A DNA stretch of 64,000 nucleotides from Bacteroides sp. (GCA_014802105.1 JAAVCX010000025.1:1-64000), one strand, 5' to 3'; numbered from the stretch's first letter, positions 52,754 to 60,774 are shown. Program-made: numbers and translations. The notes: generated by a model not told the origin, from the letters alone.

Positions 52754-53188
52754 TCAGTCGAGTTTGATCTCGGCCTGAGACATTTCGTCGTATGCTTCCC
52801 AGGCCGGATCGTTCTCGCAATATACTTCGAGAGGCAGCAACGGCAGGTGGGCGAGCGATTCATTGAGTTTGCGGCCGAAAATATGGGTGGAGGTGGTGTA
52901 GAACACCCAGTCACGTCGACCGTCACCTGTGAAGATGCCTGTGAGCACGGCTACCGGATCTTTGCGGAAGGTGGTCTGAAGAGCTTCCTGCACCTCTTCC
53001 ATCAATCGCGAGGTCTCGGTGTCGGGCATCCCCGAGGGGTCGTCGGTATCATATTTCCACGAGACCTCAACCCTGATCGAGAAGCGAGGGTTGGATCTGA
53101 ATCGGGCTACGTCTCGTCGACCTGTCACCATTATCAGGTGGCCGTCTTCGCTCTCGGCGGGAGCTGTCCACCAGGAATCATTTTCCAT
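52754..53188 (-). CDS. DUF695 domain protein
   Basis: 144 residues from the ATG at 53188 (upstream in-frame sequence overlaps its promoter region). The whole protein matches the DUF695 pattern: WWTAPAESEDGHLIMVTGRRD, FSIRVEVSWKYD, AVLTGIFTGDGRRDWVFYTT and PLEVYCENDPAWEAYDEM. Function unknown. TAATTTTG on the minus strand (53210-53217) is the likely -7 element; the lgt promoter diverges from the same gap. Confidence 0.85.
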   Translation of the reverse strand: MENDSWWTAPAESEDGHLIMVTGRRDVARFRSNPRFSIRVEVSWKYDTDDPSGMPDTETSRLMEEVQEALQTTFRKDPVAVLTGIFTGDGRRDWVFYTTSTHIFGRKLNESLAHLPLLPLEVYCENDPAWEAYDEMSQAEIKLD

Positions 53189-53225
53189 AATCTGTAATTT
53201 TAATTTAAGCAAAATTAAGGAAGTT

Positions 53226-53257
53226 TTTTGATATGACCGCGATTGTGAGTAATTTTG
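53226..53257 (+). promoter_or_regulatory. Promoter of lgt
   Basis: TTTG (53226-53229), a 20-bp spacer and TAATTTTG (53250-53257), 41 bp before the lgt ATG. The message would begin just before an AAGAGGTTGTTTA half-palindrome (53267-53280). Confidence 0.75.
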
Positions 53258-53297
53258 TGACGAAAATAAGAGGTTGTTTAATAACTGCTCATAAACT

Positions 53298-54164
53298 ATG
53301 TTGGATTTTATCACCTGGAACGCCGACCCTGTGTGGTTTCATATCGGGCCACTTGCCATCCGCTGGTATTCGCTTGCCTTTATGGTGGGTTTTCTGGTGG
53401 GCTATGAAATCGAGGCCCGTATCTACCGCCACGAGGGAGCTCCCGAGAAGTGGCTCGGCATATTGTTGATGTGGACTGTGGCCGGCACCATCATAGGCGC
53501 CCGCCTGGGTCACGTGTTTTTCTATGAATGGGATCTTTATAAGCAAAATCCCGTGTCGATACTGTATGTGTGGCAGGGGGGACTTGCAAGTCATGGAGGC
53601 ACGATAGGTATTATCATCGGAGTGTTGCTCTACTCGCTGATCACCACCCGTCGCAATCCGATCTGGACATTTGACCGCCTGGTGATACCCATAGCGCTTG
53701 TCGGTGGTCTCATACGTCTGGGCAATCTGATGAACTCAGAGATCTTCGGCCATGCCACCACTCTTCCCTGGGGCTTTATGTTCCTGCGCTCGCGCGAGTG
53801 GCATCAGCTCTATTACGGCCAGGCGTGTCACCCGACCCAGATCTATGAAGCGATATGCTATTTCGCTCTGTTCGGACTGCTGATGTGGATGTACTGGAAG
53901 AAGAATGCCGAGGAGCGTCCGGGATTGATATTCGGAGTGTTCTTCATCGGTATCTTCCTGCCGAGGTTTCTGATAGAGTTTATCAAGAACGACCAGGTCG
54001 ACTTTGAGGCTACCATGACACTCAATATGGGTCAGTGGCTGTCGATACCGTTTATCATAGCCGGCGTAGCTCTGGTTGTCTATGCGCTGAGACACCCTCG
54101 GGTGAAGATCGATTTTCCCAACCGTTTTGCCGACGAAGCGCCTGTCAGGGGTCGTAAGTCCTGA
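53298..54164 (+). CDS. lgt: Phosphatidylglycerol:prolipoprotein diacylglyceryl transferase
   Basis: 288 residues with about seven membrane helices. Lgt transfers diacylglycerol from phosphatidylglycerol to the lipobox cysteine of prolipoproteins, the first step of lipoprotein maturation, which the several lipoproteins in this window need. The Lgt signature is GGLIRLGNLMNSEIFG. Substrate-pocket residues are visible in WQGGLASHGGTIG and CHPTQIYEAI. Confidence 0.96.
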   Translation: MLDFITWNADPVWFHIGPLAIRWYSLAFMVGFLVGYEIEARIYRHEGAPEKWLGILLMWTVAGTIIGARLGHVFFYEWDLYKQNPVSILYVWQGGLASHGGTIGIIIGVLLYSLITTRRNPIWTFDRLVIPIALVGGLIRLGNLMNSEIFGHATTLPWGFMFLRSREWHQLYYGQACHPTQIYEAICYFALFGLLMWMYWKKNAEERPGLIFGVFFIGIFLPRFLIEFIKNDQVDFEATMTLNMGQWLSIPFIIAGVALVVYALRHPRVKIDFPNRFADEAPVRGRKS

Positions 54165-54207
54165 CGGTCGGCCCTATCACCTTTCAAAATCTTCGGCACT
54201 TAAATCC

Positions 54208-54233
54208 AGAGGTTGTTTTTAAACTTCCTCTTA
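54208..54233. repeat. AGAGGTTGTT palindromic repeat, copy before pheS
   Basis: AGAGGTTG and TTCCTCTT flank TTTTTAAAC, an imperfect hairpin between lgt and the pheS promoter. It may terminate lgt transcription. Confidence 0.5.
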
Positions 54234-54256
54234 AACAGTTTCTGAGAATTTTTCAC

Positions 54257-54264
54257 TAAATTTG
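54257..54264 (+). promoter_or_regulatory. -7 promoter element of pheS
   Basis: TAAATTTG, 25 bp before the ATG at 54289. The -33 region is not clear. Confidence 0.5.
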
Positions 54265-54288
54265 CAGAACGAATACCCTCTAAGACTT

Positions 54289-55308
54289 ATGATCGACAAG
54301 ATAAATCAGCTGAGAGCTGAAATAGAAGCGGCTACTGCCGCTGACCTCAAGGAGGTGGAAGCCCTCCGTATCAAATACCTGAGCAAGAAGGGCGAAGTGA
54401 GCCTGCTGATGCAGGACTTCCGTAATGTGCCTGCCGAGCAGAAACGTGAACTTGGTCAGAAGCTCAACGAGCTCAAGACTCTTGCCGGTGAGCGTATAGC
54501 CGCCTTGCGCGAGAGTCTCGAGAATGTCGAGAGTGTCGACGTGGATCTCGATCTGACCCGCACTCCCTCGCCGCTTCCTCTGGGCACCCGTCATCCGCTG
54601 TCGCTCGTGCGCGACGAGATAGTGGATATTTTCTCGCGTCTGGGCTGCACTATAGCCGAGGGCCCCGAGATCGAGGATGACTGGCACGTGTTCTCTTCGC
54701 TCAACTTTGCCGCCGATCACCCTGCGCGCGACATGCAGGACACGTTCTTTGTCACACGCAATCCCGATGTACTGCTGCGCACCCACACCTCCTCGGTTCA
54801 GAGCCGAGTGATGGAGAAGACTCAGCCACCGATCCGCATTATCTGTCCCGGACGTGTCTATCGTAACGAGGCTATCTCGGCCCGCGCCCACTGTTTCTTC
54901 CACCAGGTGGAGGTGCTCTATGTCGACGAGCATGTCTCGTTTGCCGATCTTCGTCAGGCACTGCTCTATTTTGCCCGCGAGATGTTTGGCCCCGACACCA
55001 AGATACGTCTGCGCCCCAGCTATTTCCCCTTCACCGAGCCTTCGGCCGAGATGGACATCTCGTGTAACCTCTGCGGCGGTAAGGGATGCTCGTTCTGTAA
55101 GCACACCGGCTGGGTTGAGATCCTGGGATGCGGTATGGTCGATCCCAATGTGCTTGAAGCCTGTGGCATAGACTCTACCAAGTATTCGGGCTACGCCCTC
55201 GGTATGGGTGTGGAGCGTATCACCAATCTCAAATATCAGATCAACGACCTGCGCATGTTCTCGGAGAACGACAAGCGTTTCCTCGAGCAGTTCCGTAGTG
55301 CGCGCTGA
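54289..55308 (+). CDS. pheS: Phenylalanyl-tRNA synthetase alpha subunit
   Basis: 339 residues from the ATG at 54289 (MIDKINQLRAEIE, the typical start). An N-terminal coiled coil (1-90) binds tRNA. The class II catalytic core follows: TPSPLPLGTRHPLS, PEIEDDWHVFSSLNFAADHPARDMQDTFF, HTSSVQSRVM, and motif 3 GMGVERITNLKYQINDLR. The beta subunit gene is not adjacent, as is usual in Bacteroidota. nth follows 19 bp later. Confidence 0.97.
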   Translation: MIDKINQLRAEIEAATAADLKEVEALRIKYLSKKGEVSLLMQDFRNVPAEQKRELGQKLNELKTLAGERIAALRESLENVESVDVDLDLTRTPSPLPLGTRHPLSLVRDEIVDIFSRLGCTIAEGPEIEDDWHVFSSLNFAADHPARDMQDTFFVTRNPDVLLRTHTSSVQSRVMEKTQPPIRIICPGRVYRNEAISARAHCFFHQVEVLYVDEHVSFADLRQALLYFAREMFGPDTKIRLRPSYFPFTEPSAEMDISCNLCGGKGCSFCKHTGWVEILGCGMVDPNVLEACGIDSTKYSGYALGMGVERITNLKYQINDLRMFSENDKRFLEQFRSAR

Positions 55309-55327
55309 TAATTATCGCTGAGACGCT

Positions 55328-55969
55328 ATGATCAGTGTCGAGCAACGCTATCAGCGGGTGATAGAGCTCTTCAGTGAGAATATGCCCGTGGCCGAGACGG
55401 AGCTCCATTACGGCAACCCCTACGAGTTGCTGGTGGCTGTGATCCTCTCGGCCCAGTGTACCGACAAGAGGGTCAACATGGTCACCCCGGCCCTGTTTGA
55501 GGCCTATCCTACGCCCGAGTCGCTTGCAGCCGCCTCGGTCGAGGAGATATATGGCTATATCAAGTCGGTGTCCTATCCCAACAATAAAGCCCGGTCGCTC
55601 TCAGGGATGGCGCGCATGCTTGTAGAGGAGTATGGCTCAGAGGTGCCTCACGATTTCGACAAGCTGATAGCGCTCCCCGGCGTGGGACGCAAGACCGCCA
55701 ATGTAATCCTATCGGTGGTCTGGGGTGAGTCGACTATGGCGGTGGATACGCATGTGTTCAGGGTCAGCGAACGCATCGGTCTGACCGAGGGGAGCAAGAC
55801 TCCGCTGGCCACAGAGAAGACTCTGCTGAGTCATATACCCTCGGGGCTTGTGCCCAAGGCTCACCATTGGCTGATACTTCACGGCCGCTATGTGTGCAAG
55901 GCGCGTCGGCCCGAGTGTCCCGACTGTTTTCTTAAAGAGGTGTGCCGTTACTATCAGTCACCCAAGTGA
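55328..55969 (+). CDS. nth: Endonuclease III (DNA glycosylase/AP lyase)
   Basis: 213 residues. It removes oxidised pyrimidines and cleaves the DNA strand at the abasic site. The helix-hairpin-helix LIALPGVGRKTANVILSVVWG contains the catalytic lysine (GRKTAN), and the catalytic aspartate is in MAVDTHVFRVSERIGL. The C-terminal 4Fe-4S cluster motif is CKARRPECPDCFLKEVC. It lies 19 bp after pheS. Confidence 0.96.
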   Translation: MISVEQRYQRVIELFSENMPVAETELHYGNPYELLVAVILSAQCTDKRVNMVTPALFEAYPTPESLAAASVEEIYGYIKSVSYPNNKARSLSGMARMLVEEYGSEVPHDFDKLIALPGVGRKTANVILSVVWGESTMAVDTHVFRVSERIGLTEGSKTPLATEKTLLSHIPSGLVPKAHHWLILHGRYVCKARRPECPDCFLKEVCRYYQSPK

Positions 55970-56030
55970 TAAATAGACTCTTGGCGTGACGGAGGGAGTC
56001 GCTTACAATCAATTCCACTGAGATAAGAAG

Positions 56031-56642
56031 ATGGAAGATACGCTTTTGTTTGTCATCGAGGTGCTCGGCACTCTTGCTTTTGCCGTGAGCGGCATACGAC
56101 TTGCGGCACGCAAGCATTTCGACTGGTTTGGCGCCTACACCATAGGAGTGGTCACGGCGATAGGGGGCGGAACCACTCGTGATCTTCTGCTGGGAGCTCC
56201 CCCGTTCTGGATGCTCTCGTGGATGTATCTGGCTGTGACCGGGCTCGGTTTCGTGATAGTGGTCACGCTCAAGAAGGTACTTGCCAGCGATTCGGGTTCG
56301 TTATTTCTGTTTGATGCGATAGGTCTTGCCCTGTTTGTGCTGACCGGCCTGCAGAAGAGTCTCGATTACGGCTATCCTATGTGGGTTGCTATAATCATGG
56401 GAATGATCACCGGCTCGTTTGGAGGAATATTGCGCGATGTGCTCATCAATGAGGAACCGCTTTTCTTCCGAAAGGATATCTACGCCACGGCGTGTCTGGC
56501 CGGCGGATTTGTCTACTGGGGCGTTGACGCGCTCGGTGGAGGAGCTGTGGCGTGTCAGCTGTTGTGTGCAGTGACCATTCTGTTTCTGCGCATCGGGGCG
56601 CTCCGCTGGGGATGGCATCTCCCCACTATGCGCGAGGACTGA
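56031..56642 (+). CDS. TRIC-type cation channel (UPF0126/YadS family)
   Basis: 203 residues with about seven membrane helices. The duplicated UPF0126 domain has characteristic glycine-rich motifs FAVSGIRLAARKHFDWFGAYTIGVVTAIGGGTTRDLLLG and GMITGSFGGILRDVLINEEP. Bacterial members form trimeric potassium-type channels with a kink at the GG motif. Physiological role unknown. It converges on the barrel protein. Confidence 0.92.
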   Translation: MEDTLLFVIEVLGTLAFAVSGIRLAARKHFDWFGAYTIGVVTAIGGGTTRDLLLGAPPFWMLSWMYLAVTGLGFVIVVTLKKVLASDSGSLFLFDAIGLALFVLTGLQKSLDYGYPMWVAIIMGMITGSFGGILRDVLINEEPLFFRKDIYATACLAGGFVYWGVDALGGGAVACQLLCAVTILFLRIGALRWGWHLPTMRED

Positions 56643-56676
56643 GTTTTGGCTCAATAAGCGGCTCGGGCTCCGGGAT

Positions 56677-57414
56677 TCAGAACATCCATCCGAGCATGGC
56701 CAGGAAGTCCATATTGTGGGAGGTGGGGCACACGAGTCCGGCTGTGCGGGCGGCGTTAGACATGCCTATGTGGGATCTGATGCCTACTCTCAGGTGGGCT
56801 CCGAAAGTGAGGCCTGTGGCGATGTGTAAGCCTATGTCGCCTCGGCGGTAGTAGTTGATGAAGGCTTTGGGGTCGTTGTAGAAGCCGGTATCGTAGGAGC
56901 TCACCGACATCATGAGCTGGCCCAGATCGTTGGAAGTAGTGTGATAAATATTGTTTTTCTGAGACCCCCCGGTGCCGTAGGCGTAGTAGAGGCCAGCGTC
57001 GACATTCCATTTCACATTTGAACCTAAACCGGTGATATAACTGAGGTAGACCGGGAAATCGAGACGCCAGTAGACGTTGCGCTGGAAGACGTTGCTCACG
57101 CTGCGGTTGTCGTCGCCCACTACTGCCATATCCATTTTGTCGGAGTTGCGGGTGAAATTTATCTCGGTGCCGAGTCCCAGGTGGGGGCGTATATTAAATC
57201 TTGCACCTAAACCGAGACCTCCCGCTGGGCCGGTCACGGTGTTGAGGTCGGAAATCTCATGGAAACACTTGCGGTAATTCTCGGTGAGATAGCTTCCGCC
57301 TATAAGGGCTTGGGCATAGATGTTGATGAATGGTTGCTGAGCCGAGGCCTGGAGAGCTGAAATCAGTATAAGTATAGCGGCCAGTGTGTGGAGGCGGGTG
57401 GTGAAGATGCGCAT
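56677..57414 (-). CDS. Outer-membrane beta-barrel protein (PorT-like)
   Basis: 245 residues from the ATG at 57414, which gives a clear signal peptide (MRIFTTRLHTLAAILILISALQASA, about 1-25). The rest alternates short amphipathic strands (for example GLGARFNIRPHLGLGTEINFTRN and VYWRLDFPVYLSYITG) and ends in an aromatic residue (WMF), as expected of an outer-membrane barrel. Related barrels in Bacteroidota have no assigned role. Its gene stands alone. Confidence 0.78.
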   Translation of the reverse strand: MRIFTTRLHTLAAILILISALQASAQQPFINIYAQALIGGSYLTENYRKCFHEISDLNTVTGPAGGLGLGARFNIRPHLGLGTEINFTRNSDKMDMAVVGDDNRSVSNVFQRNVYWRLDFPVYLSYITGLGSNVKWNVDAGLYYAYGTGGSQKNNIYHTTSNDLGQLMMSVSSYDTGFYNDPKAFINYYRRGDIGLHIATGLTFGAHLRVGIRSHIGMSNAARTAGLVCPTSHNMDFLAMLGWMF

Positions 57415-57485
57415 AGCTGATGAACCGATAATCTGTGAGACTCCAAAATTACAATAAAAAATCGGTATAAATTTCAAAAATAGGC

Positions 57486-57493
57486 TATCTTTG
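57486..57493 (+). promoter_or_regulatory. -7 promoter element of the GH28 gene
   Basis: TATCTTTG, 20 bp before the GH28 ATG. The leader would be very short. Confidence 0.5.
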
Positions 57494-57512
57494 CAGAAAA
57501 ACCATCCTTACC

Positions 57513-58904
57513 ATGAAGAATATATTTAAATCGCTGATTGTATCGGCCGTCATGATGCTTGTCTCGCTGCCCGGAAGTGGCAGGAGCCCGTTGACCTACG
57601 ACATAGCTCTGCGCGACAGTATACTGGGCGTTATCACCGGGGCTACCATTCCCGAGGCTCGTTTTGACCTCTCGCGCTACGGAGCCAAGGGGGACGGAGT
57701 GAGCGACTGCCGCCGGGCTTTTGAGAAAGCGATGGACGCGGCTACGCGCAAAGGCGGGGGCATTATCAGCGTGTCTCCCGGTACCTATTATATAAAGGGG
57801 CCGCTCGTGATGCGCAGTAATATATGTATAGATCTGGCCGAGGGTGCCGTGCTGAAATTTGCTCCGGATCCTGAACTCTATCCCGTAGTGTCGACCTCGT
57901 GGGAGGGTACATACCTATATAATTATTCACCCTTGATCTACGGCAAGGATCTCGAGAATGTGGCCATTACCGGCCGTGGTACTATCGACGGGAATGCCAT
58001 GACTACCTTTGCCACCTGGAAGCCACTCCAGAAAGAGGCACAGATGAAGACGCGCGACTATAATCACCGCGGAGTGCCTGTCGAGGAGCGCCGTTTTGGT
58101 GCCGGCGATTGGCTGAGGCCTCATCTGGTGCAGTTCTACGACTGCCGTCGGGTGACGCTCGAGGGGGTCAAGATCATCAATTCACCATTCTGGTGTGTGC
58201 ACCTGCTATGTTGTGATAACGTGGTGTGCAGGAGTTTGCGCTACGATGCCAAGCTTGTCAATAACGATGGCATAGATCCCGAGAGCTCGAGCAATGTGCT
58301 GATAGAAGATGTGTGGTTTGATAACGGTGACGACAATATCGCTATCAAGAGCGGGCGCGACGACGACGGGCGCCGCCTCGGTCGTCCGAGCGAGAATATC
58401 ATCATACGCCGATGTCATTTCAAGGGACTTCACGCGGTAGTGGTAGGTAGCGAGATGTCGGGCGGAGTGAGAAATGTCTTTATCGAGGACTGTGATCACG
58501 CAGGCTATTGCAAACGCGGCATCTATGTCAAGACCAATCCCGACCGTGGGGGCTATGTGAAGGGGCTCTATGTCAGGAATTGCAGCCTGGGCGATGTAGA
58601 AGACCTGTTTTATGTCACCAGCAAGTATGCCGGAGAGGGCCTTGACAATCATTATTTCTCGGAGATCGGCGACATCGTAGTCGACGGCCTCAGTTGCCGG
58701 AAAGCTTCCAAGGCGGCTCTTGTGCTTCAAGGCACCGCTCAGAGTCCTGTCAGTGATGTGTACTTTGATAATATCGAAGTGGGGGAGGCTGAGATCGGTA
58801 TCAGTTTTAATGACACGCACAATGTCGGACTCGGAAAGTGTAATATTGGCGGTAAGGTCGATGTTCCGACTCAGATTACTGATAAGGATAAGATTTTCAG
58901 ATGA
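57513..58904 (+). CDS. Secreted polygalacturonase-type glycoside hydrolase (GH28)
   Basis: 463 residues with a signal peptide (about 1-23). A right-handed beta helix: it opens with the pectate-lyase-like FDLSRYGAKGDGVSDCRRAFEKAMDAA and contains the GH28 motifs NNDGIDPESS, DNGDDNIAIKSGRD with the catalytic aspartates, and GSEMSGGVRNVFIEDC. It cleaves galacturonate-containing pectin or related uronic-acid polymers. Exo or endo action cannot be decided. It is a single-gene unit. Confidence 0.93.
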   Translation: MKNIFKSLIVSAVMMLVSLPGSGRSPLTYDIALRDSILGVITGATIPEARFDLSRYGAKGDGVSDCRRAFEKAMDAATRKGGGIISVSPGTYYIKGPLVMRSNICIDLAEGAVLKFAPDPELYPVVSTSWEGTYLYNYSPLIYGKDLENVAITGRGTIDGNAMTTFATWKPLQKEAQMKTRDYNHRGVPVEERRFGAGDWLRPHLVQFYDCRRVTLEGVKIINSPFWCVHLLCCDNVVCRSLRYDAKLVNNDGIDPESSSNVLIEDVWFDNGDDNIAIKSGRDDDGRRLGRPSENIIIRRCHFKGLHAVVVGSEMSGGVRNVFIEDCDHAGYCKRGIYVKTNPDRGGYVKGLYVRNCSLGDVEDLFYVTSKYAGEGLDNHYFSEIGDIVVDGLSCRKASKAALVLQGTAQSPVSDVYFDNIEVGEAEIGISFNDTHNVGLGKCNIGGKVDVPTQITDKDKIFR

Positions 58905-59005
58905 TAAGCTTATCTCATGAGGCGCATTGCGGTGATTGGACTACACCTTGCGGGATGGACAAAAATCAGAAAAATGAATTTTTTTTGAAAAAAGTTGCGA
59001 AAATA

Positions 59006-59037
59006 TTTGCAGGGAATGAAAAATAGCCCTAACTTTG
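59006..59037 (+). promoter_or_regulatory. Promoter of tRNA-Arg (and possibly tadA)
   Basis: TTTG (59006-59009), a 20-bp spacer and TAACTTTG (59030-59037). The tRNA starts 22 bp downstream. Confidence 0.75.
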
Positions 59038-59058
59038 CATCGCAAAACAAAAAACAAC

Positions 59059-59132
59059 GGCTCCTTAGCTCAACTGAATAGAGCATCTGACTACGGATCA
59101 GAAGGTTACAGGTTTGAATCCTGTAGGAGTCA
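59059..59132 (+). tRNA. tRNA-Arg (ACG anticodon)
   Basis: A full 74-nt cloverleaf. Acceptor GGCTCCT/AGGAGTC (one G-T pair), D arm GCTC/GAGC, anticodon stem TCTGA/TCAGA with loop CTACGGA (anticodon ACG) and T arm ACAGG/CCTGT. Discriminator A; CCA not encoded. This is the tRNA whose A34 is deaminated to inosine by TadA, and the tadA gene starts 47 bp downstream. Confidence 0.96.
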
Positions 59133-59140
59133 CTAAAACA

Positions 59141-59173
59141 AAAGACTCATCACAGCAATGTTGATGAGTCTTT
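59141..59173 (+). terminator. Terminator between tRNA-Arg and tadA
   Basis: AAAGACTCATCA (59141-59152) pairs perfectly with TGATGAGTCTTT (59162-59173). It ends 5 bp before the tadA start codon, so read-through past it may be how tadA is expressed from the tRNA promoter. Confidence 0.75.
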
Positions 59174-59178
59174 AATCT

Positions 59179-59658
59179 ATGTATATGGTTCAGAACAATC
59201 AGAACGATCAGCGTCGGCTCGACGAACGCTACATGAGGCTCGCGCTCGACGAGGCCCGTGTGGCTCTCGATGCCGAGGAGGTGCCTATCGGTGCGGTGGT
59301 TGTCTCGCCGCGCGGAGCCGTGATAGGCCGGGGGCATAATCTGACGGAGTGTCTAAACGACGTTTCGGCTCATGCTGAAATGCAGGCGCTGACTGCCGCG
59401 GCCAATACTCTCGGGGGTAAATATCTTCAGGGGTGTACCCTCTATGTCACTGTTGAGCCTTGTCTGATGTGTGCCGGAGCTATCGGTTGGGCGCAGGTCG
59501 GCAGGATAGTGTGGGGTGCTGACGATGACAAGCGCGGCTACCGATCGTTTGGTCTCGGCCGCTCGCCGTTTCATCCCAAGGCTACGGTTGAGCCTGGGGT
59601 TATGGCCGACGAGTGTGCCGCTCTGATGAAGGACTTCTTCAGGGCCCGTCGTGGCTGA
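59179..59658 (+). CDS. tadA: tRNA adenosine-34 deaminase
   Basis: 159 residues (an ATG two codons later is also possible). TadA deaminates A34 of tRNA-Arg(ACG) to inosine so that it reads CGU, CGC and CGA. The zinc-binding and catalytic residues are in DVSAHAEMQAL (H, E) and EPCLMCAGAIGWAQ (two C). It lies directly downstream of its own substrate tRNA gene. Confidence 0.95.
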   Translation: MYMVQNNQNDQRRLDERYMRLALDEARVALDAEEVPIGAVVVSPRGAVIGRGHNLTECLNDVSAHAEMQALTAAANTLGGKYLQGCTLYVTVEPCLMCAGAIGWAQVGRIVWGADDDKRGYRSFGLGRSPFHPKATVEPGVMADECAALMKDFFRARRG

Positions 59659-59692
59659 GGCTATAATTATAGTATAATACATCTAAATTCTC

Positions 59693-60385
59693 ATGGAGCA
59701 GAAAAAGAAACTCGTGATTTCGACAGGGGCCGGTGTCAGCGCCGAAAGCGGCATCTCTACTTTTCGTGATGCCGACGGACTTTGGGAAAACTATCCCGTG
59801 ATGGATGTGTGCAGCGCCGACGGCTTTGCCCGCAATCCCGCTCTTGTCCACAGGTTTTATAACGAGCGTCGTCGCCAGTTGATAGATTGCCTGCCCAACG
59901 CGGCTCATCGTGCGATAGCCCGTCTTGAGGAGTGGTATGACGTCTATGTGATCACTCAGAATGTCGACGATCTTCACGAGCGGGCCGGAAGCACCCGTGT
60001 ACTTCATCTCCACGGCGAACTGATGAAAGTGAGATCCGTGGCCCATCCTGAGCGCGTGTATACCCTTGACAGGGAACATCTCGAGACTACACCCGAAAGT
60101 CTCGACGAGTATGGCGATCATGTCAGGCCTCATATAGTCTTCTTTCAGGAGGCTGTCCCCAATATCGAGCCGGCTATCGAGCTTGTGCAGCAAGCCGATA
60201 TCTTTGTGGTGATAGGGACATCGCTTGTGGTCTATCCGGCTGCCGGGTTGCTTCATTACGTGCGTCCCGGAGTCCCGGTCTACTATATAGATCCTCGCCC
60301 GGCGGCGGTGCCCGGGACGGTTCATGTGATAGCCGACAAGGCGACCGTCGGTATGGAGAAGCTCGAAAAGATCCTCTGCCCTTAA
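59693..60385 (+). CDS. NAD-dependent protein deacylase (sirtuin), zinc cysteines absent
   Basis: 230 residues. Sirtuins remove acyl groups from lysine using NAD+. The NAD-binding VISTGAGVSAESGISTFRD, TQNVDDLHERAGS and the catalytic histidine in VLHLHGELMKVRS are intact, as are GTSLVVYPAAGL and the C-terminal DPRPA. The two CxxC pairs that hold the structural zinc in E. coli CobB are missing; the stretch between LHGEL and RPHIVFF has no cysteine. The enzyme may still fold without zinc. It starts 34 bp after tadA. Confidence 0.9.
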   Translation: MEQKKKLVISTGAGVSAESGISTFRDADGLWENYPVMDVCSADGFARNPALVHRFYNERRRQLIDCLPNAAHRAIARLEEWYDVYVITQNVDDLHERAGSTRVLHLHGELMKVRSVAHPERVYTLDREHLETTPESLDEYGDHVRPHIVFFQEAVPNIEPAIELVQQADIFVVIGTSLVVYPAAGLLHYVRPGVPVYYIDPRPAAVPGTVHVIADKATVGMEKLEKILCP

Positions 60386-60463
60386 TGGATGTTAACGGGA
60401 GGTGTGAAAAGATAAGATAAACGCAAAATAAGGTTAAGACTCTATCGATTTTTGCTGAAAAAA

Positions 60464-60494
60464 TTTGCAGACTCGTAAGTTTGACATACCTTTG
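60464..60494 (+). promoter_or_regulatory. Promoter of candidate small RNA B
   Basis: TTTG (60464-60467), a 19-bp spacer and TACCTTTG (60487-60494). The expected transcription start is near 60500. Confidence 0.75.
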
Positions 60495-60499
60495 TAACA

Positions 60500-60563
60500 G
60501 TTTTTCATGGTATTAGATTTAAGGTAAGAAGATTATTCGTCGTGATGACGGATAATTTTTTTT
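60500..60563 (+). ncRNA. Candidate small RNA B (about 63 nt) or leader with early terminator
   Basis: The transcript would start near 60500 with the 24-bp core at 60502-60525, identical to 1432-1455 on the opposite strand. It continues into a hairpin TTATTCGTC/GACGGATAA (about 60534-60554) and a run of eight T. Promoter, short body and terminator are all in place. It could be an independent small RNA or an attenuated leader of tig 200 bp downstream. The family is not known to me. Confidence 0.6.
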
Positions 60564-60565
60564 GT

Positions 60566-60654
60566 CCCTGCCTGAACAGCCAGTTGTTTATCACATCAGC
60601 CGTCCCGTAATGAAGGCGTAGACCGGGAGTTGCGGCGCCCGTTCCGGCAGGGGT
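60566..60654 (+). other. Structured GC-rich segment between small RNA B and the tig promoter
   Basis: CCCTGCC near the left end pairs with GGCAGGG near the right end, and an inner TCCCG/CGGGA stem is also present. It lies upstream of the tig promoter, so it would be transcribed only by read-through from promoter B. Whether it is a functional RNA is unknown. Confidence 0.35.
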
Positions 60655-60684
60655 TGTATAATTGAAGTAAAATTGTTAAATTTG
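60653..60684 (+). promoter_or_regulatory. Promoter of tig
   Basis: GTTG (60653-60656), a 20-bp spacer and TAAATTTG (60677-60684). The leader is about 85 nt. Confidence 0.65.
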
Positions 60685-60774
60685 CACTCTGATAATTGCG
60701 GACAAAGCTTATAAAGTGCGGGACGCAACTGTCAGTGTTAACGTAAATATTAATCATCCAGATATTTAAACGAA

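Larger units (their letters stand above)
60386..60774. other. 389-bp intergenic region upstream of tig
   Basis: It contains in order: promoter and body of candidate small RNA B (60464-60563), a structured GC-rich segment (60566-60654) and the tig promoter (60653-60684). No protein-coding frame is present. Confidence 0.75.
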
